Notes: generated by a model not told the origin, from the letters alone. A stretch of DNA of 64,000 nt from Bacteroidales bacterium (GCA_009881065.1 WXFE01000052.1:1-64000); one strand, 5' to 3'. Counted from the first letter of the stretch, positions 51,633 through 60,785 are shown. A program made the numbers and translations.

Positions 51633-53204
51633 TCATGACATCACATACCCTGATGCCAGATTCGTGTATTCCTCAACCTGCTGCCTGATCCAATCCTTGT
51701 CGCGTCCCAGTTCCCGGGCCATGATTCCGGCCACCGCCGGAGCGAGGGATATCGACAGCCTTGCATCAAAGTAGAGGACCCTTACCCGGCGGGCCAGCAC
51801 GTCATCAACTGTGCGCGCCATCTCTTTTCTTACGGCCCATATAACCTCGCCGGCAGTGAAGTCTGACTCTCCGTTAAGCTTCTCAGCCCATTCGGGATTC
51901 TCCTTCTGCATCTGCATCAGTTCATCAAGGTCGCTGCCGTAGATGTACATCCTGTTTGTTCTGTCGGGATTTTCATACCAGCCGTGGATCTTAAGGTCCC
52001 TGGTGCGGCACGGTCTGAACGGAAGCTTCTTTGCCCTGATACCGGCGTTAACCGTATCTTCCGCCATCTTGCGGTAGGTGGTCCATTTGCCGCCGGTGAT
52101 GGTAACCAGGCCTGAAGGTGATACAAGCATCTTATGGCTGCGCGATATCTCCTGTGTTTTGGCTCCGTCTTTGTCATGCCTGGGTGCCGCCAGCGGTCGC
52201 AGGCCGGCGAAGACGCACAGCACGTCACTGCGCTGAGGTTTTTTCTCAAGATACCTGCCCGCTGTCTCAAGGATAAAGTCAACCTCCTCGTCGAGGGCCC
52301 TGGGTTCAAGTACGAACTCCTTCACGGGAACATCAGTGGTGCCGATGATAACGCGGCTGTGCCATGGCACGCCGAACAACACCCTGCCATCACTGGTCTT
52401 TGGAACCATGATTGCGTCATCACCTCCGAGAAAACTCCTGTCAACAACAAGGTGAACACCCTGGCTCGGTCTCACCATAGGCTTCTCTTCCGGGTTGTCC
52501 ATCCTGATTATGCTGTCGACAAAGATGCCGGTGGCATTGACAATGCATTTCCCCTCGGCGGTGAATTGGGTGCCGTCAAGCTCATCCACGGCCACCACTC
52601 CTGAAACCTGGCCGTCAGGGCTCTTGAGCAACTGTATCACCTTTGTATAATTGACAACTGTTGCCCCTTTTTCGATGGCTGTCTGCATCAGGTTGACTGC
52701 CAGCCGGGAGTCATCAAACTGGCCGTCATGATAAACGACACCTCCCTTGAGCCCTTTACGGACAATCTGCGGGATGGATTTGATGACTCTGCTGCGGCTC
52801 ATGGGCAGGGAGCGTCCCAGGCTCATCCTGCCCGAAAGCAAGTCGTAAAAGGTGAGCCCGATAGTGTAAAAGGGTTTCTCCCACCATCTGTAGTTACTGA
52901 TTATAAAACGCTGGTTCTTAACCAGGTGTGGGGCATTCCTGAGGAGGTAACCCCTCTCGCGAAGTGCTTCCCTGACCAGGGCTACATCTCCCTTCTGAAG
53001 GTAGCGAACACCTCCGTGAACAAGCTTGGTGCTGCGCGACGATGTGCCCTTTGCAAAGTCACTCTGTTCAAGCAGCAGGGTCTTGTAACCCCTGGTGACA
53101 GCATCTGCTGCCACACCAAGACCGGTAGCACCTCCTCCGATGATAATGAAATCCCACTGATGCTTTTTGTCTTTCAGATCCTTTAAAAAATCTTCTCTTT
53201 CCAA
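51633..53204 (-). CDS. glpD: FAD-dependent glycerol-3-phosphate dehydrogenase
   Basis: GlpD oxidises glycerol-3-phosphate to dihydroxyacetone phosphate at the inner face of the membrane and passes electrons to quinones. The 523-residue protein has the FAD-binding DFIIIGGGATGLGVAADAV, the SSRSTKLVHGGVRYL motif, and a C-terminal DUF-like helical domain. No ATG is in place: the frame opens with TTG at 53204 (MEREDFLKDLKD), 16 residues before the Rossmann fold, and this is the only sensible start. It is the first gene of the operon. A TGTCATAGTTTTGACA inverted repeat lies in its upstream gap. Confidence 0.93.
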   Translation of the reverse strand: MEREDFLKDLKDKKHQWDFIIIGGGATGLGVAADAVTRGYKTLLLEQSDFAKGTSSRSTKLVHGGVRYLQKGDVALVREALRERGYLLRNAPHLVKNQRFIISNYRWWEKPFYTIGLTFYDLLSGRMSLGRSLPMSRSRVIKSIPQIVRKGLKGGVVYHDGQFDDSRLAVNLMQTAIEKGATVVNYTKVIQLLKSPDGQVSGVVAVDELDGTQFTAEGKCIVNATGIFVDSIIRMDNPEEKPMVRPSQGVHLVVDRSFLGGDDAIMVPKTSDGRVLFGVPWHSRVIIGTTDVPVKEFVLEPRALDEEVDFILETAGRYLEKKPQRSDVLCVFAGLRPLAAPRHDKDGAKTQEISRSHKMLVSPSGLVTITGGKWTTYRKMAEDTVNAGIRAKKLPFRPCRTRDLKIHGWYENPDRTNRMYIYGSDLDELMQMQKENPEWAEKLNGESDFTAGEVIWAVRKEMARTVDDVLARRVRVLYFDARLSISLAPAVAGIMARELGRDKDWIRQQVEEYTNLASGYVMS

Positions 53205-53630
53205 TGTTATAGTGGCTTAAATATGATTATTTTCAGAAAACATGTCAAAACTATGACATTGATTTCTTAAATCAAAGCAGAATATTAAGCAACAGAGCGC
53301 AATGATTTGGTCATTTATGTTCTGTGATTCTGAGAAATCTGGCGTGGCACCATAATATAATAGTGGCGGAACCTGAGAAGAACGGTTATATGAGATTGCA
53401 TGATCTCAGCTTACGCCTGGTGGTTCCCGATTGAACACCTATAATGCTTTAAGCCCTACAGGATATCCTGGTCATGCTTCTGACTGCGGACTGCTGCTGC
53501 CTGCTGAATTTGTATAATCTCCCATTATTTTTTATCAGGCTGTCTGTCAGCCGGAGAGGTTTTTTGTGTTTGTATCTGTGTCCCGGTGAACCTGATTTAA
53601 TTGCAATATCAATACCTTCAGGATGATTTT
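53205..53630. other. Intergenic region between divergent glpD and the GHL10-NamZ gene
   Basis: No gene of useful length is seen. It holds the interrupted inverted repeat TGTCATAGTTTTGACA on the glpD side, which may be an operator, and a small GAGAT...ATCTC stem near 53390-53410. The rightward promoter follows at 53631. Confidence 0.5.
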
Positions 53631-53638
53631 TATATTTG
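53631..53638 (+). promoter_or_regulatory. -7 box (TATATTTG) of the cell-wall operon
   Basis: An exact TAnnTTTG match 31 bp before the chosen ATG at 53669. It also shows that the frame's first ATG (53636) lies inside the promoter and is not the start. Confidence 0.6.
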
Positions 53639-53668
53639 TATCAGTACACCTTCAAAACCTCAACCTCT

Positions 53669-56455
53669 ATGACAGGTAATTTCTCATTCAAAGTACTTGC
53701 AGCGGTGATGACAATTGCCATTGCCGGATGTGCAACCTCGAAGAAGACCGTAACAGGTGATCCTTCAGGCCGTACACCAGGCGCCGAGCGGGAATTTCGA
53801 GCAGCCTGGGTAGCCACCGTTGCCAATATCAACTGGCCCAGCAGACCAGGCCTCTCAGTTGAGGAACAGAAGAGCGAGGCTATAGCTCTCCTTGACCTGC
53901 TTTACAAAAACAATTTCAACGCGGTCATCTTCCAGGTCAGGCCACATTGTGACGCCATGTACCCCAGCGATATCGAGCCGTGGTCATACTACCTGACCGG
54001 TGAGGAGGGCAAAGCCCCTGATCCTTACTATGACCCTCTGCAGTTCTGGATAGATGAGGCTCATGCAAGGGGCATTGAACTCCACGCGTGGCTCAACCCT
54101 TACCGTGCACACAGCCCGGCCGGCGGACCGTTAACAGATGTCTCAATTGTCAGAAAACGCCCTGACCTGGTGCTTAAGCTCGAGGTGGAGAACTACTGGT
54201 GGATGGACCCGGCCCTCAAGGGCACGCAGGATCACTCATACAATGTGGTGATGGATCTGGTACGCAGATATGATCTCGACGGCATCCATTTCGACGATTA
54301 CTTCTATCCGTACCCCGACTACAACAACTATAAGGATTTCCCTGATGACCAGAGCTGGCAGGCCTATCAGGCCTCAGGCGGGAAGCTTTCGCGCTCTGAC
54401 TGGCGCAGGGAGGCTGTAAATACCTTCATCGAACGGCTCTATAAGGGCATCAAGGCCGAGAAGCCATGGGTCAGGTTCGGGCTCAGTCCCTTCGGCATCT
54501 GGCAGCCTTACAATCCTCCTGCCATCGGCAGTGGCTTTAACCAGCACGAGACACTTTACGCTGATGCGAAGCTATGGCTTAACAAGGGATGGATTGACTA
54601 TTACTCGCCTCAGCTTTACTGGCCAATCAACCAGATTGCCCAGAGTTTTCCGGTGCTCCTCGGATGGTGGAAGGATGAGAACCTCAAGGGGCGTCATCTG
54701 TGGCCGGGGATCAACATTGGGCTGTCGCCTGCATCGAGGGCTGCCGACGAGACCATAAACCAGATCATGGTCACGCGGGGTCTCCTGCCCGGAAGTCCGG
54801 GCGTGATTCACTGGAGCATCGGGCCACTGGTCAGAACGCCGGGGCTGGTCAGGGCTGTCGCTGACGGGCCGTACCGCAGGCCTGCACTGGTGCCTCCGAT
54901 GCCATGGCTCGACAGGAAAGCCCCGGCACCTCCCGTGGTAAGCAGGAAGGCTGAAAACGGTACCCTGAAGTTGACATGGACCCATCCTGATCCTGCTGAC
55001 ATAGGACGCTGGGTGGTATACTACAAATACGGTACGCAATGGAACCAGCATATCCATGGCAGCGCCACAACTGAAGATTCCCTGCCGGCTTTCACACTTA
55101 ACCGCACATATCTGGCCCGCACCTCCCGTGACAAGGTAACAGGGGCAGATCAGGCTTTCACTGCTCTTGACTCTGTAGCCGTTTCAGCAGTTGACCGTTT
55201 CGGGAACGAAAGCATCATTATCACGATGGGAGTCAATGAATTCACCCTTGCCGATGCGCCTGATCCTGAAAAAAGCCTGGCAGAGTTCTATGACGGGATG
55301 AAACAGCCACCGGTACCTGTGCCGGCAGTGACTCCGGGAATAAATGTACTTTTGGACGAATATCCCGACCTGATCATGGGCAAAAGGGTGGGTCTCATCA
55401 CCAACCCGTCCGCGGTTGGTATTGATATGCGAAGCACAGTTGACATACTTGCCGCCACTCCGGGAGTTAACCTTGTGGCTCTCTTCGGAGCGGAACACGG
55501 AGTCAGGGGAGCACAGCACGGGCGCATCTTCACTGACGGCGAAAAGGATCCTGTTACCGGGATTCCCGTCTATAGCCTTTATGGCGAATCATGGGCACCA
55601 AAACGTGAGTGGCTCGACAGTATAGATGTGATGCTTTTTGACATCCAGGGAGTGGGATCGGCATGGTACACCTACAAGTTTTCAATGTCTCATGCCATGG
55701 AGGCATGTGCAAAGGCGGGCATCCCCTTTATCGTCCTTGACAGGCCTAATCCTCTCGGTGGCCGTATTGTTGAGGGCCCGATGCACGATACAATAAGCAT
55801 CTACCGCCATCGCCTTCCGCTGAGGCATGGGATGACTTACGGCGAGCTGGCGAAGATGTGGAATGAGACTGAAGGCTACGGAGCTGACCTCACTGTCATC
55901 AGGATGAAGGGATGGAACAGGAGTATGATGTGGAGCGAAACGGGACTTCAGTGGGTGATGCCGTCACCCAATATGGATAACTGGGAGACAGCAGTGGTAT
56001 ACCCGGGCCAGTGCCTCTTCGAGCGAACCAATATGTCTGAAGGCAGGGGCATGACCAAGCCTTTTCTGGTAACAGGTGCCCCATGGGTCAATGCCGAACA
56101 GGCTGCTGCAGACCTGAACGCGAGAGGAATAGCGGGGGCATACTTCAGGCCTCTCTATTTCATTCCCAGGTCATCAGGTCCTGTCATTACCCGCACCAGT
56201 AAGCCATGGAACGAGATGTGCGGGGGTGTTGAGATAATACTCACTGACCCTGCTGCTTACCGTTCGGTGGAGGCTTCACTGCATATAATTGATGCCTACA
56301 GGAAAACCAACCCCGATTCGCTGGTATGGAATCCACCAACACTGATAAGGCGGTTGAATGAGCCCGGGGTCACCGTTGAGGAGGTGGTGAAAGCCTGCCA
56401 GGATGATATAAGGGAGTTCATGGAGACAAGACAGAAATACCTGCTCTACAGATGA
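53669..56455 (+). CDS. GHL10 barrel fused to NamZ (DUF1343, GH171) exo-muramidase domain
   Basis: A lipoprotein of 928 residues from the ATG at 53669 (MTGNFSFKVLAAVMTIAIAGC). Residues about 40-385 are a GHL10/DUF187 barrel (EFRAAWVATVANINWPSRP, AVIFQVRPHCDAMYPS, LDGIHFDDYFYPYP). A fibronectin-like segment lies at about 425-520. Residues about 550-925 match DUF1343, the NamZ exo-beta-N-acetylmuramidase family (GKRVGLITNPSAVG, ALFGAEHGVRG, DIQGVGSAWYTYKFSMSH, VMPSPNMDN). NamZ removes N-acetylmuramic acid from non-reducing ends of wall fragments. GHL10 is also linked to wall glycans in some bacteria. It overlaps the amidase gene by ATGA, so the pair probably degrades peptidoglycan together. Confidence 0.88.
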   Translation: MTGNFSFKVLAAVMTIAIAGCATSKKTVTGDPSGRTPGAEREFRAAWVATVANINWPSRPGLSVEEQKSEAIALLDLLYKNNFNAVIFQVRPHCDAMYPSDIEPWSYYLTGEEGKAPDPYYDPLQFWIDEAHARGIELHAWLNPYRAHSPAGGPLTDVSIVRKRPDLVLKLEVENYWWMDPALKGTQDHSYNVVMDLVRRYDLDGIHFDDYFYPYPDYNNYKDFPDDQSWQAYQASGGKLSRSDWRREAVNTFIERLYKGIKAEKPWVRFGLSPFGIWQPYNPPAIGSGFNQHETLYADAKLWLNKGWIDYYSPQLYWPINQIAQSFPVLLGWWKDENLKGRHLWPGINIGLSPASRAADETINQIMVTRGLLPGSPGVIHWSIGPLVRTPGLVRAVADGPYRRPALVPPMPWLDRKAPAPPVVSRKAENGTLKLTWTHPDPADIGRWVVYYKYGTQWNQHIHGSATTEDSLPAFTLNRTYLARTSRDKVTGADQAFTALDSVAVSAVDRFGNESIIITMGVNEFTLADAPDPEKSLAEFYDGMKQPPVPVPAVTPGINVLLDEYPDLIMGKRVGLITNPSAVGIDMRSTVDILAATPGVNLVALFGAEHGVRGAQHGRIFTDGEKDPVTGIPVYSLYGESWAPKREWLDSIDVMLFDIQGVGSAWYTYKFSMSHAMEACAKAGIPFIVLDRPNPLGGRIVEGPMHDTISIYRHRLPLRHGMTYGELAKMWNETEGYGADLTVIRMKGWNRSMMWSETGLQWVMPSPNMDNWETAVVYPGQCLFERTNMSEGRGMTKPFLVTGAPWVNAEQAAADLNARGIAGAYFRPLYFIPRSSGPVITRTSKPWNEMCGGVEIILTDPAAYRSVEASLHIIDAYRKTNPDSLVWNPPTLIRRLNEPGVTVEEVVKACQDDIREFMETRQKYLLYR

Positions 56456-58380
56456 CGAAGAACCTGTTTGTTATAGCCCTGGCAACGATGTTGCTCATTG
56501 GATGCGGCACTACCGGGAGGACAGGGAAGAGTGGGGTTGAGGACCCGGCGGCCACAGCTGAGAATGCAGTTGCAATTGCTGCCAGGCCCACAGCTGAGAA
56601 TACGGCTGAAATTGCAGCCAGGGCTGCGGAAACGCTTGCGGCAATACCATGCCGCTGCGACAGCATCGGAAACAACCCGCCTATGGTTAAGTTTCTCAGG
56701 CTTCCGGAGCCACTGACGCACCAGCCTCAGTTCGACATCCTGTGCAAGAGTGAATACCCTGCCACCGTAAGTATAAACGGTCAGGTCGTGAAACAGTACA
56801 AAACAGGAATATTCTTTAAGACTGTTACATTCGATGAAGGAGTGAACAGGATTACGGCAGAGGCGGTCTGGCCCGATGGCCGGAAAGCTGTATGCGAGCA
56901 TGTGGTCATCTATGAAAAGAGAGACCTGAGCCGGCAGCCATTCCCGCTATGGATCGAGAAGAGGTCATTCGAGCCGTCTGCTGATATGGAAGTGCTTCCC
57001 GGCGAGGTGGTGAAGGTGAGCTTTCGCGCCTCGAAGGGGCAGGAGGCATGGCTGGATATCAAACCGGGAAGGAAGAGAATTAAATGTCTGCGTGAGGATT
57101 ATAATGATTACAGCCTTTACCGTGCAGAGGTGCCGGTGAGGGACTTCGCCGCAGGCGTGCCGCATACCTTTGCTGTCAGGCTGGTGCCTGCAGCCGGAGG
57201 AGCCCCGGAGGGCGTCTTCAGGCCTGATTTATCAAGGAGGGTGACAGTCCGGAACCCCGAGGATTTTCCGCTTGTCCGGGTGAAAAATGATTATTCGAGG
57301 CTTGTTTATAACCTTGGGGCCCCGAGACTGGGCGGACCGATAAGGTCAGAGCTGGGACCCGGGGTGATTCTCAAGACCAGCGGCAAGATTGGCAGCAATT
57401 ACAGGATCAGGCTCAGTAATACCGAAACAGGATTCATCAGCGAGGATGATGTAGAGATTCAGGGTGGCAGCAAAATGCAGCCTTTGTACAATGTCACCAG
57501 CATGTCATGCGGACCATCGGCCCGGGGTGATGTTGTGACCATACCTTATCTCGTGCCGGTGCCTTATGAGGTCCGTCCCGATCCTGATAGTAAACGTCTT
57601 GTTGTTACGCTTTTCGGGGTGGAGTCGGCTGCCACCTGGGTCACCCACCGCACCGGATGCCGTGTGGTTGACAAACTCACATGGGAGCAGAGCACCCCGG
57701 AAACCTTCCGGGTTTACGTGAACCTGAAGAGCGAAAAGATCTGGGGTTATGACATAAGACCTGCTGGCAGAAGCCTGATCCTGACCATCAGGTATGCCCC
57801 GGTATTTGATCCGGCAGGGGAGAAGCCGCTGGCCGGACTGAAGATTGCCATCGAGGCCGGACACGGCGGATCAAACTCAGGCGCAATCGGATTGTCAGGT
57901 CTCGTTGAGAAGGAGATTAACCTTGACCTGTCATTCAGGCTCGGAGAGCTTTGCGACTCCATGGGCGCCGAGGTGCTGCAGGTCAGGGAGAGTGATGTGG
58001 ACATGACCCTGCCGGATAAGCGCGACAAGGCCATAAAGGCAGGCGCAGATATGCTCATCAGTATTCATGCCAACGCGGGAGGGAGCGGTTATCTCTCGGT
58101 GGCAGGCACCAGCACCTACTGGCATAATCCGTTCTGGGCACCGCTGGCAAAGTTCATCTATGACAGGATGCTGGAGACAGGACTGGAAGAGTTTGGCGTG
58201 GTGGGATCATTCAACTATACCGTCACCCGTACATCACAGATGCCTGCAGTACTGGTTGAGCAGGCCTTCATGAGTCATGCTGGAGACGAAGAGAAACTTG
58301 CCGACCCGGAGTTCCGCCAGCTGATGGCGGTCAAGATTCTTGAGGGGATTGTGGACTACCTGAAGATGATGCAGGAATAA
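56452..58380 (+). CDS. N-acetylmuramoyl-L-alanine amidase lipoprotein
   Basis: A 642-residue lipoprotein (lipobox LLIGC). An Ala-rich spacer with three similar ENTAEIAAR-type units spans about 30-65, then two or three beta domains (about 80-450). The C-terminal Amidase_3 domain (about 462-640) has the zinc ligands His471 (EAGHGG), Glu486 (VEKEINL) and His539 (SIHAN) and catalytic Glu603 (VEQAF). It cuts the bond between MurNAc and L-Ala, releasing stem peptides. Translation is coupled to the GHL10-NamZ gene by an ATGA overlap. It is much longer than typical amidases because of the N-terminal beta domains, which may bind wall or the outer membrane. Confidence 0.9.
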   Translation: MTKNLFVIALATMLLIGCGTTGRTGKSGVEDPAATAENAVAIAARPTAENTAEIAARAAETLAAIPCRCDSIGNNPPMVKFLRLPEPLTHQPQFDILCKSEYPATVSINGQVVKQYKTGIFFKTVTFDEGVNRITAEAVWPDGRKAVCEHVVIYEKRDLSRQPFPLWIEKRSFEPSADMEVLPGEVVKVSFRASKGQEAWLDIKPGRKRIKCLREDYNDYSLYRAEVPVRDFAAGVPHTFAVRLVPAAGGAPEGVFRPDLSRRVTVRNPEDFPLVRVKNDYSRLVYNLGAPRLGGPIRSELGPGVILKTSGKIGSNYRIRLSNTETGFISEDDVEIQGGSKMQPLYNVTSMSCGPSARGDVVTIPYLVPVPYEVRPDPDSKRLVVTLFGVESAATWVTHRTGCRVVDKLTWEQSTPETFRVYVNLKSEKIWGYDIRPAGRSLILTIRYAPVFDPAGEKPLAGLKIAIEAGHGGSNSGAIGLSGLVEKEINLDLSFRLGELCDSMGAEVLQVRESDVDMTLPDKRDKAIKAGADMLISIHANAGGSGYLSVAGTSTYWHNPFWAPLAKFIYDRMLETGLEEFGVVGSFNYTVTRTSQMPAVLVEQAFMSHAGDEEKLADPEFRQLMAVKILEGIVDYLKMMQE

Positions 58381-58471
58381 GTCTTTGCTGAGCAGGAAGG
58401 CATAGGGAAGATCATATTCAGAGAATGTCCACGACATGCCGAGCAATCTTCTTGCTATCTTTATACCTTGT

Positions 58472-58493
58472 TCCGGAGAATAATTTCTCCGGA
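58472..58493. promoter_or_regulatory. Perfect hairpin in the aldolase leader
   Basis: TCCGGAGAA pairs with TTCTCCGGA around a TAAT loop, ending 18 bp before the ATG at 58512. No T-run follows on the plus strand, so it is more likely a leader structure or protein-binding site than a terminator of the amidase transcript. Confidence 0.5.
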
Positions 58494-58511
58494 TTAAAAA
58501 TAACCTGCAGC

Positions 58512-59855
58512 ATGGAGACACCCGGGGATAATGGCATTGATTTCAGACATCCTGAACTATGGGATGAGCCGGATTATATCCGGAAGGAGATAGCCTGTAC
58601 AATGAGCCATATTTACAGGTATGGGCTGACTACCACCTCAGGGGGAAATATATCTGTCACTGACAGCCTTGGAAACCTCTGGATCACCCCGTCAGGCACC
58701 GACAAGGGATCACTGAAGCCCGGTGAGGTGGTGTGTGTCACCCATGACGGGACCTGGGAAGGTCCGTTCAGACCATCCTCGGAATATCCCCTGCACCGTA
58801 GCGTTTATGCTGTGAGACCTGACATCAGGGCTCTGATACATGCCCACCCGCCGTTACTGACCTCTTTCAGCATTGCGCACCGGGTTCCTGACACATCGGT
58901 GGTGGGAGCGTGGAGGGAGACCTGTGGAGCCGTTGGGTATGCCGGGTATGCAATTCCGGGCAGCGAGGCTATGGGAGAAACAGTGGCCCGGGAGTTCATG
59001 AAGGGTCACAATACCGTTATTATGGAAAACCATGCTGTGGTTGTCGGCGGCAGGGACCTGGCAGAAGCGCAGGCGCGACTCGAGACTCTGGAAAAATGCG
59101 CCATGACAATACATGCTGCCGGATTTCCGGGAAAGCCAGTGATCACTGAAAATGCCAGTGGAGCGAATCCTGAATTCAACTCCGGAAATTATCTTCCGAA
59201 AACCGGCAGGATGCTGCCCGGGGTAACAGACAAGGAGATGAGTCCTGATGAAGAACTGCTGGCGGAGGAAATTTGCCGTACGGCAGCACGGGCATGCAGG
59301 ATGGGACTGATTTACGGTTTCTGCGGGACTCTTTCTGCAAGGAGCGCAGGAGACAATTGGCTCGTTACCCGTGAGAAGGTTTTAAGATGCAATATCGGGA
59401 AAGGTGACATTAATGTTTACGGAAGCCCGGGAAACCACACCATTCCCGGTGAAAGGCTGCATGCTGAGATCTATCGGAGGTTTCCTGCTGTCAGGGCGGT
59501 GATTGTTGCCCGGCCTCCCTGCCTGATGGCTTTCGCGGTTACAGGTAAAGAGGTCAGTGTCAGAACCATCCCGGAGAGCTGGATTTTACTGCAGGAGATG
59601 CCTCTCGTACCCTTCGGGGCACTTTCACCTGGCCGGGAGGAGATATTTGAAAAGCTAAGTGCGGGTATCCCTGTTGTGCTGATAGCCAATGACTCGGTAT
59701 TGGTAACCGGTGACAGCCTGCTCCGGGCATTTGACCGGCTGGAGGTGGCCGAGATGACTGCCATGTCACATATACTCGGAAAATCACTGGGTAGCGTCAA
59801 TCCGATTTCAGATAACAACATCACGGAGCTGAAAAGGGTCTTTTTCAGCAAGTGA
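58512..59855 (+). CDS. Tandem class II aldolase/adducin protein, second domain degenerate
   Basis: The ATG at 58512 (METPGDNGIDFRHP) gives 447 residues; the longer frame has no start signal. Domain 1 (about 20-215) is a class II aldolase/adducin fold with SGGNIS, TPSGTDKG, Glu91 and the zinc ligands His110, His112 (HAHPP) and His174 (ENHAV), as in fuculose- or rhamnulose-phosphate aldolases. Domain 2 (about 245-447) repeats the fold (CGTLSAR, ARPPCLMAF, ANDSVLV), but the HxHPP and third-His positions are V-A-R-P-P and Asp, so it cannot bind zinc the same way. It is probably an aldolase with a structural or regulatory half. The substrate is unknown. It lies about 130 bp after the amidase gene. 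Confidence 0.85.
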   Translation: METPGDNGIDFRHPELWDEPDYIRKEIACTMSHIYRYGLTTTSGGNISVTDSLGNLWITPSGTDKGSLKPGEVVCVTHDGTWEGPFRPSSEYPLHRSVYAVRPDIRALIHAHPPLLTSFSIAHRVPDTSVVGAWRETCGAVGYAGYAIPGSEAMGETVAREFMKGHNTVIMENHAVVVGGRDLAEAQARLETLEKCAMTIHAAGFPGKPVITENASGANPEFNSGNYLPKTGRMLPGVTDKEMSPDEELLAEEICRTAARACRMGLIYGFCGTLSARSAGDNWLVTREKVLRCNIGKGDINVYGSPGNHTIPGERLHAEIYRRFPAVRAVIVARPPCLMAFAVTGKEVSVRTIPESWILLQEMPLVPFGALSPGREEIFEKLSAGIPVVLIANDSVLVTGDSLLRAFDRLEVAEMTAMSHILGKSLGSVNPISDNNITELKRVFFSK

Positions 59856-59874
59856 TTTGCTAATGACAGCGGGA

Positions 59875-60047
59875 ACAGTTATCCTCCGAACTTTTCAGAA
59901 AAACGCAGCCAGATAGGACAGTTATTCTCCCAAACTGTCAGGCAAAATGCAGCCAGATATGATGGTTGTTCCTCCGAATTTCCCGGCAGAAGGCAGCCGG
60001 ATTTGACAGTTGTTCTCTGAATTCCCCGGAGGGGCAATTATTCCCCT
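59875..60047. repeat. Tandem 44-bp repeat array between convergent genes
   Basis: Four units start near 59875, 59918, 59962 and 60006 with ACAGTT or ATGGTT. The first three each include a TCCGAA-like box and end with GCAGCCAGATA or a variant. The array is diverged and runs into the 3' end of the nitroreductase gene (stop at 60038). It has the same position and style as the arrays at 3824 and 12191. Confidence 0.8.
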
Positions 60048-60694
60048 GGGAAGCCGACACTCTGTGCAAGAATTATTACCTGCAGCGGCTTCAGTTCCAT
60101 CTCTGGTGCCAGTTTGTCACGCGGAACCATTGCCCTTATGACGCATGACAACCCTTCAGAGGCACACCACAGGTAGACATTCTGTGCCATAAAACCGGTG
60201 TTGGACCATGACGACAACTTGTCGGTGTCTGTGACCTGCTGTCCCTCTTTAAGGCCTCTTTTGGCAAGATCAGCAACAAACACCAGGTTGACAGGGGCTG
60301 TTGCGGGGAATTCCTGAGTGCCTGTCAGGGCACGTATATCCCTGTTGTGTATCTGCTTCAGCCTGCAGGCAGCGGCATCATAGAGGTACAGGCCGCTCCT
60401 GAGAGTCACATAGACATCCATCTCCTGCCTGTTATGCGAGGAGGGTGCAGTACGTTTGCCATCCTCGCGGTTGATTCCCCAGGCCGCCCAGAGGAGGTCG
60501 GAGAGCTGCTGCAGTGACAGATCCTTGTCCGAAAAAAGCCTTGCAGATACCCTGGCGTCAAGGGCTTCCATCAGCGGCATGCCCCCTTTCCGTGATGGAG
60601 AAGGCAGAGAAATATCCTGTGAGTATATCATGACCGGAGTGTTTAATGAGTACATTATCAGAATGACAGCAAAACCAATGATTCTTTTTTTCAT
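60038..60694 (-). CDS. Exported nitroreductase-family (SagB/ThcOx-like) protein
   Basis: The ATG at 60694 opens a signal peptide (MKKRIIGFAVILIMYSLNTPV), for 218 residues in all. The flavin-reductase fold shows ARVSARLFSDKDLSLQQLSDLLWAAWGINR, a Pro/Ser-rich SSHNRQEMDVYV and SNTGFMAQNVYLWCASEGLSCVIR, as in SagB/ThcOx-type FMN oxidoreductases. Being exported, it must get its flavin in the periplasm, which is uncommon but known for this family in Bacteroidota. Its partners are unknown. It is convergent with the aldolase gene and divergent from the PfkB gene. Confidence 0.82.
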   Translation of the reverse strand: MKKRIIGFAVILIMYSLNTPVMIYSQDISLPSPSRKGGMPLMEALDARVSARLFSDKDLSLQQLSDLLWAAWGINREDGKRTAPSSHNRQEMDVYVTLRSGLYLYDAAACRLKQIHNRDIRALTGTQEFPATAPVNLVFVADLAKRGLKEGQQVTDTDKLSSWSNTGFMAQNVYLWCASEGLSCVIRAMVPRDKLAPEMELKPLQVIILAQSVGFPGE

Positions 60695-60764
60695 CTTTAC
60701 CCTGATTTGCGGTGAAGTTAACAAAAATGTCAGGAAAATTCACTTTTCCGGCGGTCAGCTGTCA

Positions 60765-60785
60765 GGTCAATGCTGACAATTGACC
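60765..60785. promoter_or_regulatory. Operator-like inverted repeat between divergent genes
   Basis: GGTCAAT (60765-60771) faces ATTGACC (60779-60785) with a 7-bp gap. More TCCGG/GGTCA half-sites lie on both sides (60745-60805). The spot is between the nitroreductase (start 60694) and PfkB kinase (start 60890) genes and might serve both. Confidence 0.5.

Noticed and set aside
53340-53450. tRNA-like or small-RNA-like stretch upstream of the GHL10-NamZ gene
   Set aside because: No T-loop (GGTTCRA) or acceptor pairing could be built; only a weak 5-bp stem was seen.
58472-58493. Intrinsic terminator of the amidase transcript
   Set aside because: The perfect hairpin has no T-run on the plus strand and lies 18 bp before the next ATG, so a leader structure is more likely.
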